Of a stretch of 64,000 nt of DNA, positions 16,471 to 24,906 are shown piece by piece. The notes under the pieces were generated by a model. That model did not search any database and was not told the DNA's origin. It saw only the letters and a list, made by a program, of their open reading frames with translations. A program made the translations under genes and the position numbers. Numbering within the stretch: the stretch's first letter is position 1; every line of letters starts with the position of its first letter. Source of the stretch: Sulfuricella sp035530375 (GTDB lineage Bacteria > Pseudomonadota > Gammaproteobacteria > Burkholderiales > Sulfuricellaceae). The stretch spans positions 1 to 64,000 of the forward strand of contig DATKUY010000005.1 of assembly GCA_035530375.1 (NCBI GenBank). Direction: 5' to 3'.

Positions 16471-16640
16471 ATTGAACTACGGTTTCAAGGTTCATTCGAG
16501 AGGTTCTGGCAACCAGAATATCATCAGCTTCAAGTATTAAATAATAATATTATTAATTTCTTTCCGCTGTCAGCTTGACGTCAGCCTGCCACTCCCGTTT
16601 TCAGGTATGATTGCGGGGCAAAAATCCAGCGAGGAAGACG

Positions 16641-17486
16641 ATGAAAACGAAACGGTTACCGTATTTGATGTTGATGGTGGTGGCACTGAGCGGCGCGGCC
16701 AGCGCAACCCAGATCATGCCTCCCGATTTTACCCGGGCGCTGGAGATGGGCAAGGATGCTTATAGCGGGAAGCCCGCGGCAATGGACAGGCTCAAGTCGG
16801 CCGCCGAGTCCGGCACGGTTGCAGCCGGAAGCGTCTTGGGGGCCCTGTACGGGATCGGTTCTCCCACTCTGCGCAAGAACGGAGCAGAGGCAGCGAAGTG
16901 GTTCCGCAAGGCGGCGGAGCAGGGCGACTCCCAGGCCCGCTTCGGTCTCGGTGTGATGTACGCCAATGGCAACGCCGTCCCCCAGGATTTTGCCGCGGCC
17001 ATGAAGTATTTCCATCTGGCAGCGGAGCAAGGCGACTGCGCCCCCTGTTTCTATCTTGGGCTGTTCTACGAGAACGGTCTGGGAACGGCCAAGAACTACG
17101 CCGAGGCAGTGAAGTGGTACACCCGCGCCTCAGCGGCAGGACCGGCAGGATTGCGCTTCGGCATGGCCGTGGGTCAAGGCAAGGAGCACCCGGCCGATGA
17201 CAACTCCGAGGTAATCAGCAATTTCAGCATGGTGCCGGCGCAGGCACAGGTCGGCGCGGAATACAATCTGGGCATGCTCTACTGGAACGGGCGCGGTGTG
17301 ACTGCCGACCTGGTCGGCGCATACAAGTGGTTCATCCTCGCGGCTGCCCATGGCAACCATCTGGCCAATTACAACCTGCGCCTGCTGGCGCGCAAGATGT
17401 CCGATGCCCAGATCGCCTCAGCCCTGGCACAGGCGGCAGCCTGGACCAGGGAGCACGCACCGCAGAGGACTCTGGCCTCCCGTTAA
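16641..17486 (+). CDS. Exported Sel1-repeat (TPR-like) protein
   Basis: 281 residues. The ATG at 16641 follows GAGGAAGACG and begins a signal peptide (MKTKRLPYLMLMVVALSGAA-SAT). The mature part has four or five Sel1-like helical repeats such as AAKWFRKAAEQGDSQARFGL, AMKYFHLAAEQGDCAPCFYL and AYKWFILAAAHGNHLANYNL. Such repeats mediate protein contacts in the periplasm; no partner is evident. It is separated by 4 bp from the cytochrome b561 gene, so they form an operon. Confidence 0.85.
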   Translation: MKTKRLPYLMLMVVALSGAASATQIMPPDFTRALEMGKDAYSGKPAAMDRLKSAAESGTVAAGSVLGALYGIGSPTLRKNGAEAAKWFRKAAEQGDSQARFGLGVMYANGNAVPQDFAAAMKYFHLAAEQGDCAPCFYLGLFYENGLGTAKNYAEAVKWYTRASAAGPAGLRFGMAVGQGKEHPADDNSEVISNFSMVPAQAQVGAEYNLGMLYWNGRGVTADLVGAYKWFILAAAHGNHLANYNLRLLARKMSDAQIASALAQAAAWTREHAPQRTLASR

Positions 17487-17490
17487 ACAG

Positions 17491-18009
17491 ATGAAATACG
17501 ACCGTTTAACTATCGTACTGCACATCCTGCTGGCGCTGAGCGTCACGGTGCAATTAGTACTCGGCACCTCCATGGATGCCCCCCGGCCCGGCGTCCCGCC
17601 CGGTGATATACCCTTCCTGTTGCATCGCTTCTGGGGTCTCCTGGTACTGGTGGTACTGGCACTCCACTGGGCATGGCAGCTTTCCGGCCAGGCCAGCAAC
17701 GGTGCCAGAGTCCTTCTCCCCTGGCTGTTCAAATCCAGCCGCCGCGATGTTTTTGCCAATCTGCGGCAACTGTTTCGTTTCCCGCCCAAGGAACTCAAGG
17801 CGCGACTCCATCCCCTGGCCGGTACGGTCCAGGGCCTGGGACTGCTGGTGGCGACCCTGCTGGCGGTCACCGGCTTGATCCTCTTCTTCGGCGTGGCTCC
17901 CGACGGCACCGCCTCGGCAACCGTTGCCCTGGTGCGGCAGATTCATGGCGCGGCGGCGCCCCTCATGTGGGCCTATCTGGCGGCCCACGTGGCGTTTGCC
18001 CTGCTGTAA
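17491..18009 (+). CDS. Cytochrome b561 family membrane protein
   Basis: 172 residues with four hydrophobic spans and histidines at the positions used for two b-type hemes: LTIVLHILLAL, FLLHRFWGLL, RLHPLAGTVQ and RQIHGAAAPL. Proteobacterial members move electrons between the quinone pool and periplasmic acceptors or superoxide. The protein ends abruptly in HVAFALL, just after the last span, so it may lack the short cytoplasmic tail seen in many relatives. It starts 4 bp after the Sel1 gene. Confidence 0.8.
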   Translation: MKYDRLTIVLHILLALSVTVQLVLGTSMDAPRPGVPPGDIPFLLHRFWGLLVLVVLALHWAWQLSGQASNGARVLLPWLFKSSRRDVFANLRQLFRFPPKELKARLHPLAGTVQGLGLLVATLLAVTGLILFFGVAPDGTASATVALVRQIHGAAAPLMWAYLAAHVAFALL

Positions 18010-18080
18010 CCAATCTTTGCGCTGACCTGCCCGCTCCGGCCTGAATCCGGGATATGGCGATCCTGTAAGCTCTTGTTTTT

Positions 18081-18110
18081 CCTCTGCGTCCCCCGCGTCC
18101 TTTGCGGTGA
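18081..18110 (-). repeat. Single arm of the ACCGCAAAG repeat
   Basis: CCTCTGCGTCCCCCGCGTCC then TTTGCGGTGA; the reverse complement begins TCACCGCAAAGGACGCGGGG and matches arms at 16343 and 51732. No second arm is visible nearby. The 475-bp stretch 18010-18484 holds this repeat, the RcnB-like remnant and the lpxR upstream region. Confidence 0.6.
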
Positions 18111-18189
18111 ATTGCTGTTTTTCCCAACAGATGTTGATGCGCATCCTTAACAGAGAGAAGCGGGTAATTCCCGTGGCGGCATTTATTCC

Positions 18190-18333
18190 CTACAACCCGT
18201 TTATATTCTCCAGTACATCCGCGATCAACAGGATGTCGCTAGCCACGCGCACGTATTGATGACCAGATGGCGGCGGATCGTAGAAGATCACGTTTCGTGG
18301 CAAAAGAGTTATGGGAACCTCTAAAATTGCGAT
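18190..18333 (-). pseudogene. Remnant of an RcnB-like gene
   Basis: On the minus strand this 47-codon open segment reads PITLLPRNVIFYDPPPSGHQ, YVRVASDILLIADVLENI and a stop. That is the C-terminal end of the RcnB-family periplasmic proteins (pattern LPR..V.YD..PP.GH.YVRV..DILLIA), with an internal deletion after ILLIA. A stop lies directly before it and nothing similar is found upstream. The parent gene would have encoded a secreted protein linked to Ni/Co homeostasis. Read as dead. Confidence 0.65.
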
Positions 18334-18484
18334 TTAACCTCGCACTATTGCGCAGCGCACCTTCTGTGCCGAGTCGTATTTGAGTATAGTCAACATGAAC
18401 ATGGCAGCAGGAACTGCGGCCCGGACCAAAGCAAGCTTTCCGGCTCATCCAGTGAAACGCAGGGATTTTATTTCAGGGCAACCC

Positions 18485-19579
18485 ATGGCACCTATTTTAT
18501 GGCCTTCCCGCATGCCGGCTCGCATCCTGGCCGTCTTTCTGGTACTGGCGCCATACATGGCGCAGGCCGGGGACGGCGAACCCAGCCTGTGCGAGGAGAA
18601 TCCGCACGGCATCGCGGCGCTTGGCCGGCACCCGGAGCTCTACAACTTCTACTTCGAGAACGACCTGTTCAACGGAACCGACAGCGATTACACCAACGGC
18701 GTGAAATTTTCCTGGGTCTCGGCCAACCTGAAGGACTACACCCACGACCCCTGCCTGCCGCACTGGGTGAGGCAGATGAACCAGCTCTTCGAAACCGTGC
18801 ATCCGGGCAAATACACTTCGCGCAACATGGTGATCACGGCCGGGCAGTTGATGTTCACCCCGCGCGACCGCAGCCGCACCGACCCGATCCCCAATGAGCG
18901 GCCCTATGCCGGCTGGCTCTACCTGGGGCTGGGCTACAATGCCCGCGATGCGCGGCAAATGGACACGGTCGAGGTCAACCTCGGCGTGGTCGGACCTGCC
19001 GCGCTGGCGCGGCAAACCCAGGATTTCGTCCACGACCTGCGCGGCATCCCGCGCTTCAATGGCTGGAACAACCAGCTCAACAACGAACTGGGCATCCAGC
19101 TCGTCGCCGAACGCAAAAACAGGGTATGGAAAGAAAACAGGTCGGGCCTGCAATTCGACGCCATCACCCATTACGGCGTCAGCCTCGGCAATATCCGCAC
19201 CTATCTCAACACCGGCCTGGAACTGCGCGCCGGCAACCGCATCCCGAACGATTTCGGCACCTCGCCGATACGCCCCGCCGGTGACAGCAACGCTCCGCTC
19301 GAAGGCCCGGTCACACGCCGTTTTGCGGATGGCGGGCTGCACGCCTTCATCTCGGCCGACGCACGGGCGGTTGCCCGTGACATCTTCCTCGATGGAAATA
19401 CCTTTTCCAGCAGCCCCAGCGTCGAGAAGAAGCGCTTCGTCGGCGACCTCGCCACCGGCATCGCCTGGCAATGGCAGGGCGGCAAAATCACCTACGCGCG
19501 CTATGTCCGCAGCAGGGAATTCGCAACCCAGGAAAACGCGCACGTCTTCGGCTCGATCACGCTCAGCCTCGAGTATTGA
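18485..19579 (+). CDS. lpxR: Lipid A deacylase LpxR family protein
   Basis: About 364 residues from the ATG at 18485. The family core is clear: NFYFENDLFNGTDSDYTNGV carries the catalytic-type Asn and the calcium-binding acidic residues, followed by ITAGQLMFTP, NERPYAGWLYLG and a barrel-like C terminus ending SLEY. LpxR removes the 3'-linked acyl chains of lipid A in the outer membrane. The signal peptide is MPARILAVFLVLAPYMAQA, so the ATG at 18512 is an alternative start, as is a TTG at 18380. It is monocistronic, closed by the hairpin at 19636-19669. Confidence 0.88.
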   Translation: MAPILWPSRMPARILAVFLVLAPYMAQAGDGEPSLCEENPHGIAALGRHPELYNFYFENDLFNGTDSDYTNGVKFSWVSANLKDYTHDPCLPHWVRQMNQLFETVHPGKYTSRNMVITAGQLMFTPRDRSRTDPIPNERPYAGWLYLGLGYNARDARQMDTVEVNLGVVGPAALARQTQDFVHDLRGIPRFNGWNNQLNNELGIQLVAERKNRVWKENRSGLQFDAITHYGVSLGNIRTYLNTGLELRAGNRIPNDFGTSPIRPAGDSNAPLEGPVTRRFADGGLHAFISADARAVARDIFLDGNTFSSSPSVEKKRFVGDLATGIAWQWQGGKITYARYVRSREFATQENAHVFGSITLSLEY

Positions 19580-19635
19580 GATTCAATGCGCCATAAACCC
19601 AAATTGCCCATTAGCCCAAAAAAACCGTCCGCACT

Positions 19636-19669
19636 GAAATTCGAAGGGCTGACAAGCCCTTCGAATTTC
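19636..19669. terminator. Strong hairpin after lpxR
   Basis: Perfect 15-bp stem GAAATTCGAAGGGCT / AGCCCTTCGAATTTC with a 4-base loop. No T-run follows, so it is not a textbook intrinsic terminator, but it is well placed between lpxR and the next gene. Confidence 0.55.
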
Positions 19670-19714
19670 GCTACCCTACATCCTGAACTCACCCTCGAAT
19701 AGAAGGAGGAAGAC

Positions 19715-20350
19715 GTGAAAAGGCTGATTTGCGTCATCGGCAACAAGGGCGGAACCGGCAAGACCAGTATTACGCATATGCTGTGCCACGGTTTCGGACT
19801 GCTCGGCATGCGTTCGATCGCGGTGCTCACCGATGCCGCGCGGGAACCGCTTTCACGCGGAGACCGCCGCTACACGCCGCTGGACGGGAGAACACCGGAA
19901 AAACTGGAGAAGATCATCGACAAGCTGGATTCCATGCCGGAATGGCTGGGGGTGATCGACGGTGGCGGCAACAGGCCGGAGATGGATAGCCAGTTTTACG
20001 AGATGTCGGGGCTTGCGCTGCTGCCTTTTCGCGATTCCCACGAGGATATCCGCACGGTGCGCAACGACCTTGCAGCTTTCCCCGAGGCTCACGGTATTCC
20101 GTCGCAATGGCCGACCAATCCGTGGCAGCAGATGGCGGCGGAGCGCACGCTGGACGAGCTGATGCAGGATTTCCGTCCGCGCCTGCTCGAACCGGTATAC
20201 TCGGTAAGCGCCAGCAAGCTGTTGCTGCAAACCGATGCGCCGTACAACATGCCGACGATGCTGAACAACGTGTGCCGCGGACTGGCCCGACAAGTGCTGG
20301 CTCGCCTGGAGATATCGGAACACGACCAAGAGCCTGTCAGCCCGGCATAA
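19715..20350 (+). CDS. ParA/MinD-like P-loop ATPase
   Basis: 211 residues. The N terminus RLICVIGNKGGTGKTSITHM is a deviant Walker A motif with the signature lysine (KGGTGKT) of the ParA/MinD group, which form ATP-dependent dimers. The switch region is degenerate: LGVIDGGGNRPEMD replaces the usual DxxPG. The GTG start follows an excellent AGAAGGAGG. The next genes are a cytidylate-kinase-like protein, an orphan epsilon subunit and narXL; no plasmid-partition partner (ParB) is present, so chromosome segregation is not implied. Role unknown. Confidence 0.75.
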   Translation: MKRLICVIGNKGGTGKTSITHMLCHGFGLLGMRSIAVLTDAAREPLSRGDRRYTPLDGRTPEKLEKIIDKLDSMPEWLGVIDGGGNRPEMDSQFYEMSGLALLPFRDSHEDIRTVRNDLAAFPEAHGIPSQWPTNPWQQMAAERTLDELMQDFRPRLLEPVYSVSASKLLLQTDAPYNMPTMLNNVCRGLARQVLARLEISEHDQEPVSPA

Positions 20351-20460
20351 TCCTGAAAGGGAACTCAGGGGGCGGCCAGACACGGCAAATCGTAGCCATG
20401 GGTGTTGCAAAACCCCGGCGCCTTCGCTAGGCTTGATACACTCACATCGGAGACCCCGGG

Positions 20461-21141
20461 ATGCCAACAGATCCGCTGAAGCTGGTAGAAGCCTTGCTAA
20501 AGGCCCATATGCACGAGGGCGATAGGTCGCCGGGAACCAGGCCGTTAATCACAATTTCGCGCGATTACGGCAGCGGCGGACGGGAAATCTCCACTGTACT
20601 GGCCAAGCGCCTGGCTGTTCCGGTTTACGACAGGGAATTGCTGAATGCGGTGATCGAACGCTCCGGCGCCGACCCCCACCTGATGGAGAAACTCGACGAA
20701 AAAACGCGGGGCTTCTGGGATAGCTGGATCATCTCTATCCTGTCCGGCGAAAATGTGCTGGAGGAAAACTACCTCCGCCACCTGATCAAGGTGGTGCTGG
20801 GCATCCTCAATACCGGCGATGGCGGCATCCTCATCGGGCGCGGCGCCCACCTTATCCTGGCAAAACAGGATGTGTTGCGGGTGCGCATCACCGCTTCTCC
20901 GGAAATCTGCGCAGAACGGATCGCGCTCGGCAGAAAAATCAGCCTGGAAGAAGCACGCAAGGAGGCACTCCGCGTCAATGATGGCAGGGCCAAGTTCGTC
21001 TGGGATGTTTTCAGGAAGCGCCTCAACGACCCCACCGCCTTCGACCTTACGATCAATACCGACCACCTGAACAAGTACGATGAAGTGGCGGAAATCATCA
21101 TTTTCGCCATGCAATATCACCATCATCGCAACAACACCTGA
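20461..21141 (+). CDS. Cytidylate-kinase-like family protein
   Basis: 226 residues. After a short helical leader, the sequence PLITISRDYGSGGREISTVL contains a P-loop of the kind seen in the cytidylate kinase-like family (GSGGREI), then VPVYDRELL, GGILIGRGAHLIL and VRITASPEICAERI. These proteins resemble Cmk but usually lack proven nucleoside-monophosphate specificity. The ATG follows GGAGACCCCGGG. It lies 13 bp before the epsilon-subunit gene, and the two probably form a unit. Distinct from the housekeeping cmk. Confidence 0.8.
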   Translation: MPTDPLKLVEALLKAHMHEGDRSPGTRPLITISRDYGSGGREISTVLAKRLAVPVYDRELLNAVIERSGADPHLMEKLDEKTRGFWDSWIISILSGENVLEENYLRHLIKVVLGILNTGDGGILIGRGAHLILAKQDVLRVRITASPEICAERIALGRKISLEEARKEALRVNDGRAKFVWDVFRKRLNDPTAFDLTINTDHLNKYDEVAEIIIFAMQYHHHRNNT

Positions 21142-21154
21142 TGCCGTTTCCGCG

Positions 21155-21598
21155 ATGAACGCCCACACCGAAACCGCGACGATACGGGTCAATATCGTCA
21201 GTCTGGAAAACGAAATCTACTCCGGCGTAGCGTTGCGCGTGACGGCGCCCGCCCTGCTCGGCGAAGTCGGCATTCTGCCGCGCCATGCGCCGATGCTTAC
21301 CCCGCTCAGGACGGGCGAAGTGCGCATCCTCACGCCGCAAAATACCGAGGAACTGGTTTTCATCACCGGCGGCATGCTTGAAGTGCAGCCCACGCTGGTA
21401 ACCATCCTTGCCGACACTGCCGTGCGCGCAAAGCACACCGACCGGGCCGCCGCCGACGAAGCCAGGAAGCTGGCCGCGGAATCGGCGCTGCATCAGGATC
21501 GCTTCACCGCTGAGGACATAGCTCACGCGGAGCTGCTCGCCAGCATCGCGGAAATGATGGCGGAAAAAGAGCGGATCAAAAGACGCCGCCGCTGGTAA
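21155..21598 (+). CDS. atpC: Orphan F1 ATP synthase epsilon-type subunit
   Basis: 147 residues with the complete epsilon layout: beta-sandwich N domain (IRVNIVSLENEIYSGVALRV, GEVGILPRHAPMLTPLRTGE, FITGGMLEVQP) and a C-terminal helical hairpin (DEARKLAAESALHQ ... EMMAEKERIKRRRRW). Epsilon normally couples and inhibits the F1 rotor, and its gene sits at the end of the atp operon. Here it stands alone behind a cytidylate-kinase-like gene, with no other ATP synthase gene in the window. It may be a second, divergent copy with another use. Function in ATP synthesis is an open question. Confidence 0.85.
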   Translation: MNAHTETATIRVNIVSLENEIYSGVALRVTAPALLGEVGILPRHAPMLTPLRTGEVRILTPQNTEELVFITGGMLEVQPTLVTILADTAVRAKHTDRAAADEARKLAAESALHQDRFTAEDIAHAELLASIAEMMAEKERIKRRRRW

Positions 21599-21693
21599 CA
21601 GCGAAACGGCTGCGAGCCCGGCAGTCTGCCGGGCTTGATACTCCAAGCCGTTACCGGTAATGTACCCGCTCCCCGAATCGATATGAATGCCTG

Positions 21694-23637
21694 ATGGTCG
21701 CCCTCAATCAAAAACTTGGCACCAAGATCGTCAACATCCTGATCCTGTTTTTTTTCGTCGCGCTCGCCGCGATCGGCATGACGCTGTACATCTCCTGGCA
21801 GCTGGAGGGCGCCGGCGCGGCAATTAACGATGCCGGCAGCGAGCGCATGCGCTCCTACCGCATGGCCTACCTGCTGTCGCGGAGCGTCCACGACAACGCC
21901 GGAAATGCCACAATCAGGATGGAAATTCGCCAGGAGATCGGTCTGTTCGAGTCCACCCTGCACTCACTGGAGAAAGGCAATCCGGCACGGCCTCTGTTCC
22001 TGCCCAAAGAGCACGATGTGCAACAGCAAATGAAATTGCTGCGGGAAAAATGGACGGAACGGATGAAACCGCTGATCCTGCGAATCCTGGACAGCGACAA
22101 GGCTACCGGGCAGTCCATATTGATTACCTCTTACCACCCGGCCTTGCTGGATTTCGTCAGCACAGTAAACGATCTGGTACTGATGGTGGAACACAGCAAT
22201 TCCCGCAACACCGCCCTGTTGCGCTTGTTCCAGATCGGCCTGGTGGTGCTGGCACTGATCGGCACCATTCTCCTTATTTATTTGTTCTTTCTGATGGTTA
22301 TCCGTCCGGTGACGAGGCTGCAGGAAGGCATCCAGCGCATGGCAGCAGCCGATTTCAGCGTGCGCCTGCCGGTGAAAAGCAAGGACGAATTCGGCGCACT
22401 CGCCAATGGTTTCAACCAGATGGCGGATCGACTCAAGAACCTTTATGACACGCTGGAACACCGGGTTCAGGAGAAGACCAAGAATCTTGAGGACAAAAAC
22501 CAGGAGTTGGCGATCCTGTATGAGTTCGCCGCCTTCCTGAACAAACCGGCTTCGGAAGGTGATTTGTGCAGCGGCGTACTGAAAAAGCTGATGGGTGTTC
22601 TGGCTGCACAGGGCGGGCTGGTACGCCTGGCTGCCCCGAATTCGAACAAGCTGCACATTATCATCCACGAAGGCATGTCGGAAAAGTTCACCCGGGAAGA
22701 AGAGTGCCTGTCCCTGGGTGAATGCCTGTGCGGAGAATCGGCACAGAGCGGAGCGCCGATATCATGGGATCTCAATATCAAGACCGAGCGCCCGCTGTTG
22801 CATCGTTGCAAGAGCGAGGGTTTCCAGTCGGTTTCCGCCATCCCTATCCGCTCCAAGACGCAGGTGTTGGGCATCTTCAACCTGTTTTTCTATGAGCCGC
22901 GCGTGTTCGACAAACAGGAAACACGGCTGCTCGAAACCATCGGCCAGCACCTCGGCGTCGCGATCGAAAACCAACGCCTGGTTTCACGCGAGAAGGAAAT
23001 GGCGGTATCCGAGGAACGCAACCTGATCGCCCAGGAACTGCACGACAGTATTGCCCAGTCCCTCGCCTTCCTGAATATCCAGGTGCAGATGCTGGCGGAT
23101 TCGCTGCAACGAGGCAACACCACCGAGGCAATGGACGGGCTGGGGCAAATCCGCGAAGGGGTACAGGAAAGCTATGACGACGTGCGTGAGCTGCTGGTAC
23201 ACTTCCGCACCCGGGTGGGCAATGCCGACCTGGCCAGCGCGATTACCAGCGCACTGGAGAAATTCGAGGGCCAGACCGGGATCAAGACCGCTTTCCGCAA
23301 GAGTGGCAGCGGCCCCCCGCTTGCGCCGGAATATGTGATCCAGTTGCTGCACATCATCCAGGAAGCTTTGTCCAACGTGCGCAAACACGCCCAGGCAACC
23401 CGGGTTGACGTGGAAATGGCTCAAAATGAGGAATGCCATATCAATGTGACCGACAACGGCAGGGGGTTCGACCTCGGCCCGGAATCCGGCATCGATTCGG
23501 AACAACATGTCGGGATCAAGATCATGAAAGAGAGAGCCCACCGAATTGGCGCGCAACTGACGATAAGCTCCGCACCGGGCGAGGGTACATGCGTATCCCT
23601 GACGCTTATCAAACAACCGAAGGTGACTGCGGCATGA
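21694..23637 (+). CDS. narX: Nitrate/nitrite sensor histidine kinase NarX
   Basis: 647 residues. Membrane span about 11-34, periplasmic type-IV-pili-methyl-accepting-like sensor with the P-box region (NDAGSERMRSYRMAYL), second span about 187-207, HAMP (TRLQEGIQRMAAADFSVRL), a GAF-like cysteine-containing segment (CLSLGECLCGESAQ), the HisKA_3 motif RNLIAQELHDSIAQSLAFL and ATP-binding DNGRGFDLG. It senses periplasmic nitrate/nitrite and phosphorylates NarL. Its stop overlaps the narL start by 4 bp (ATGA). The nar genes it should control begin 400 bp further on. Confidence 0.93.
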   Translation: MVALNQKLGTKIVNILILFFFVALAAIGMTLYISWQLEGAGAAINDAGSERMRSYRMAYLLSRSVHDNAGNATIRMEIRQEIGLFESTLHSLEKGNPARPLFLPKEHDVQQQMKLLREKWTERMKPLILRILDSDKATGQSILITSYHPALLDFVSTVNDLVLMVEHSNSRNTALLRLFQIGLVVLALIGTILLIYLFFLMVIRPVTRLQEGIQRMAAADFSVRLPVKSKDEFGALANGFNQMADRLKNLYDTLEHRVQEKTKNLEDKNQELAILYEFAAFLNKPASEGDLCSGVLKKLMGVLAAQGGLVRLAAPNSNKLHIIIHEGMSEKFTREEECLSLGECLCGESAQSGAPISWDLNIKTERPLLHRCKSEGFQSVSAIPIRSKTQVLGIFNLFFYEPRVFDKQETRLLETIGQHLGVAIENQRLVSREKEMAVSEERNLIAQELHDSIAQSLAFLNIQVQMLADSLQRGNTTEAMDGLGQIREGVQESYDDVRELLVHFRTRVGNADLASAITSALEKFEGQTGIKTAFRKSGSGPPLAPEYVIQLLHIIQEALSNVRKHAQATRVDVEMAQNEECHINVTDNGRGFDLGPESGIDSEQHVGIKIMKERAHRIGAQLTISSAPGEGTCVSLTLIKQPKVTAA

Positions 23638-24299
23638 CCCAACCGATCAGAGTACTGATAGTCGACGACCACACCCTGTTCAGAAGCGGCGTCAAGGCCC
23701 TGCTGCAGCGAAATAAGGACTTCGAGGTGGTGGGCGAGGCCGGGGACGGACTGGAAGGGCTGAAGCGCGCCAAATTCCTTCAGCCCGACGTGGTGCTGCT
23801 CGACCTGCACATGCCGGGCATCAGCGGGCGCGAAGCGGTCAAGCTGCTGGCCGAAGAGGTGCCGGAGTGCAACGTGCTGTTGCTGACCGTGTCGGAGGAT
23901 GCGGAAGATCTGGTCGAGACGATCCGCGCCGGCGCCCGCGGCTACCTGTTGAAGAACATCGAAACCGATTTTCTGCTGGACGCCATCCGCTCGGCCGCAC
24001 GCGGCGAGTCGGTGATTTCGGCACAGATGACCGGCAAACTGATGATGGGCGTGCGCAGCATGGGCAAGGACAGGACCGCGCCGGAAGAAGAAAAGGAAAA
24101 GCTCAGCCCCCGCGAAAAGGAAATCATCACCCTGCTGGCGCGTGGCGCCAGCAACAAGGAAGTAGCGCGAACGCTGAATGTTGCCGAGAGCACGGTAAAA
24201 ATCCATGTCCAGAATATTCTCAAGAAACTCAACCTGACCAGCCGGGTGCAGGCTGCCGTATATGCCGTAGAGCACGGGCTGGCGCAAAAGGAAGAATAG
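23634..24299 (+). CDS. narL: Nitrate/nitrite response regulator NarL
   Basis: 221 residues. Receiver domain with VLIVDDHTLFRSGVKALLQR, phospho-acceptor Asp in VVLLDLHMPGISG, and the conserved Thr and Lys (LLLTVSED, GYLLKNI); C-terminal LuxR-type helix-turn-helix LSPREKEIITLLARGASNKE followed by VAESTVKIHVQNIL. Phosphorylated NarL binds TACYYMT-type heptamers near nitrate respiration genes. It is translationally coupled to narX and transcribed toward narK-narGHJI. Confidence 0.95.
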   Translation: MTQPIRVLIVDDHTLFRSGVKALLQRNKDFEVVGEAGDGLEGLKRAKFLQPDVVLLDLHMPGISGREAVKLLAEEVPECNVLLLTVSEDAEDLVETIRAGARGYLLKNIETDFLLDAIRSAARGESVISAQMTGKLMMGVRSMGKDRTAPEEEKEKLSPREKEIITLLARGASNKEVARTLNVAESTVKIHVQNILKKLNLTSRVQAAVYAVEHGLAQKEE

Positions 24300-24335
24300 C
24301 ATCCGCACCCCTTCGAATCTGAAAAAAACTTTTAG

Positions 24336-24430
24336 CCACGGATTAACAAGATAAAACAGATGGTTGAAACAATTCCGCCGCTCACTCGAAAGGCATGCGG
24401 AGAGCGCCACGCAAGCCACTGATTAACCGA
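24336..24430. repeat. CCACGGATTAACA repeat element, copy without gene
   Basis: Begins CCACGGATTAACAAGATAAA and ends near AAGCCACTGATTAACCG. It aligns over most of its length with the element at 38219-38316 (shared AGATAAAACA, GGTTGAAA, GTGCAAGCC-like parts). It occupies the first part of the 403-bp gap after narL; the remainder is AT-rich upstream DNA of the next operon. Confidence 0.6.
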
Positions 24431-24443
24431 TTTTCCCAGGTTA

Positions 24444-24464
24444 AACAGCTTCCCGGAAGCTGTT
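24444..24464. terminator. Small hairpin after narL
   Basis: AACAGCTT, loop CCCGG, AAGCTGTT. It is 145 bp after narL. No T-tract follows, so it is only a candidate 3' structure or regulator site. Confidence 0.35.
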
Positions 24465-24702
24465 ATCGGCCATGTGCCACAAGGCTTTCAGCCTCTCCCA
24501 TCCCCCAAAAGAACTACCCCCCTTCCGTCATCCTGCCTAATGTTTTGCTGTGTTTAACCTGATATAAATACAACCTGCGAGTAAGGCTATTCAAGTTAAG
24601 CAGCCATATTCATGGTTCGTTGGAAATCGGGAATTTTTAAGATCGCCTCTTTAGAAGGAGGAAGAAAAAAATATCCGACAAACTATAGTAAGGGAGGACA
24701 AC

Positions 24703-24852
24703 ATGGCTTCGCAGCGATATAAATGCCAGGTCTGTTGTGGTCACAAGTACGATAGTGTTTGCGGTGTGCTTCATGGCATAGGTGATGTTCGTCATGACCG
24801 GCATCCCATCAAAGAAACCCTGAGGCTCGATGAGGCCCGGTTCGGCACTTAA
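24703..24852 (+). CDS. Small cysteine-rich protein, rubredoxin-like N terminus
   Basis: A 49-residue frame with a strong AAGGGAGGACAAC before its ATG. It begins MASQRYKCQVCCGHKYDSVC and ends EARFGT. YKCQVC.GHKYD looks like the first metal-binding loop of a rubredoxin or zinc ribbon (YxCxxCGxxYD) with one extra Cys, and a further VCG follows, but the normal C-terminal CPxCG loop is absent. It may be a degraded or shortened rubredoxin, or a small metal-binding peptide in its own right. It is first in the probable operon with the universal stress protein and narK genes. Confidence 0.5.
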   Translation: MASQRYKCQVCCGHKYDSVCGVLHGIGDVRHDRHPIKETLRLDEARFGT

Positions 24853-24906
24853 GTGACGATGCCGGTACTCACCAGAATGTAAATTCTCTGAAGGAGTGAC
24901 GCCAAA

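Noticed and set aside
24300..24320. A T-rich intrinsic terminator for narXL
   Set aside because: No hairpin with a T-tract is present right after narL; only the later weak hairpin at 24444-24464 was listed.
24557..24574. Possible FNR box (CTGATATAAATACAA) before the usp-narK operon
   Set aside because: Only one half-site resembles TTGAT; the second half does not match ATCAA, so I do not call it.
24613..24723. Short frame MVRWKSGIFKIASLEGG upstream of the Cys-rich gene
   Set aside because: No ribosome site, and it runs over the well-marked start of the 24703 gene; AGGAGG at 24656 has no start codon at proper spacing.
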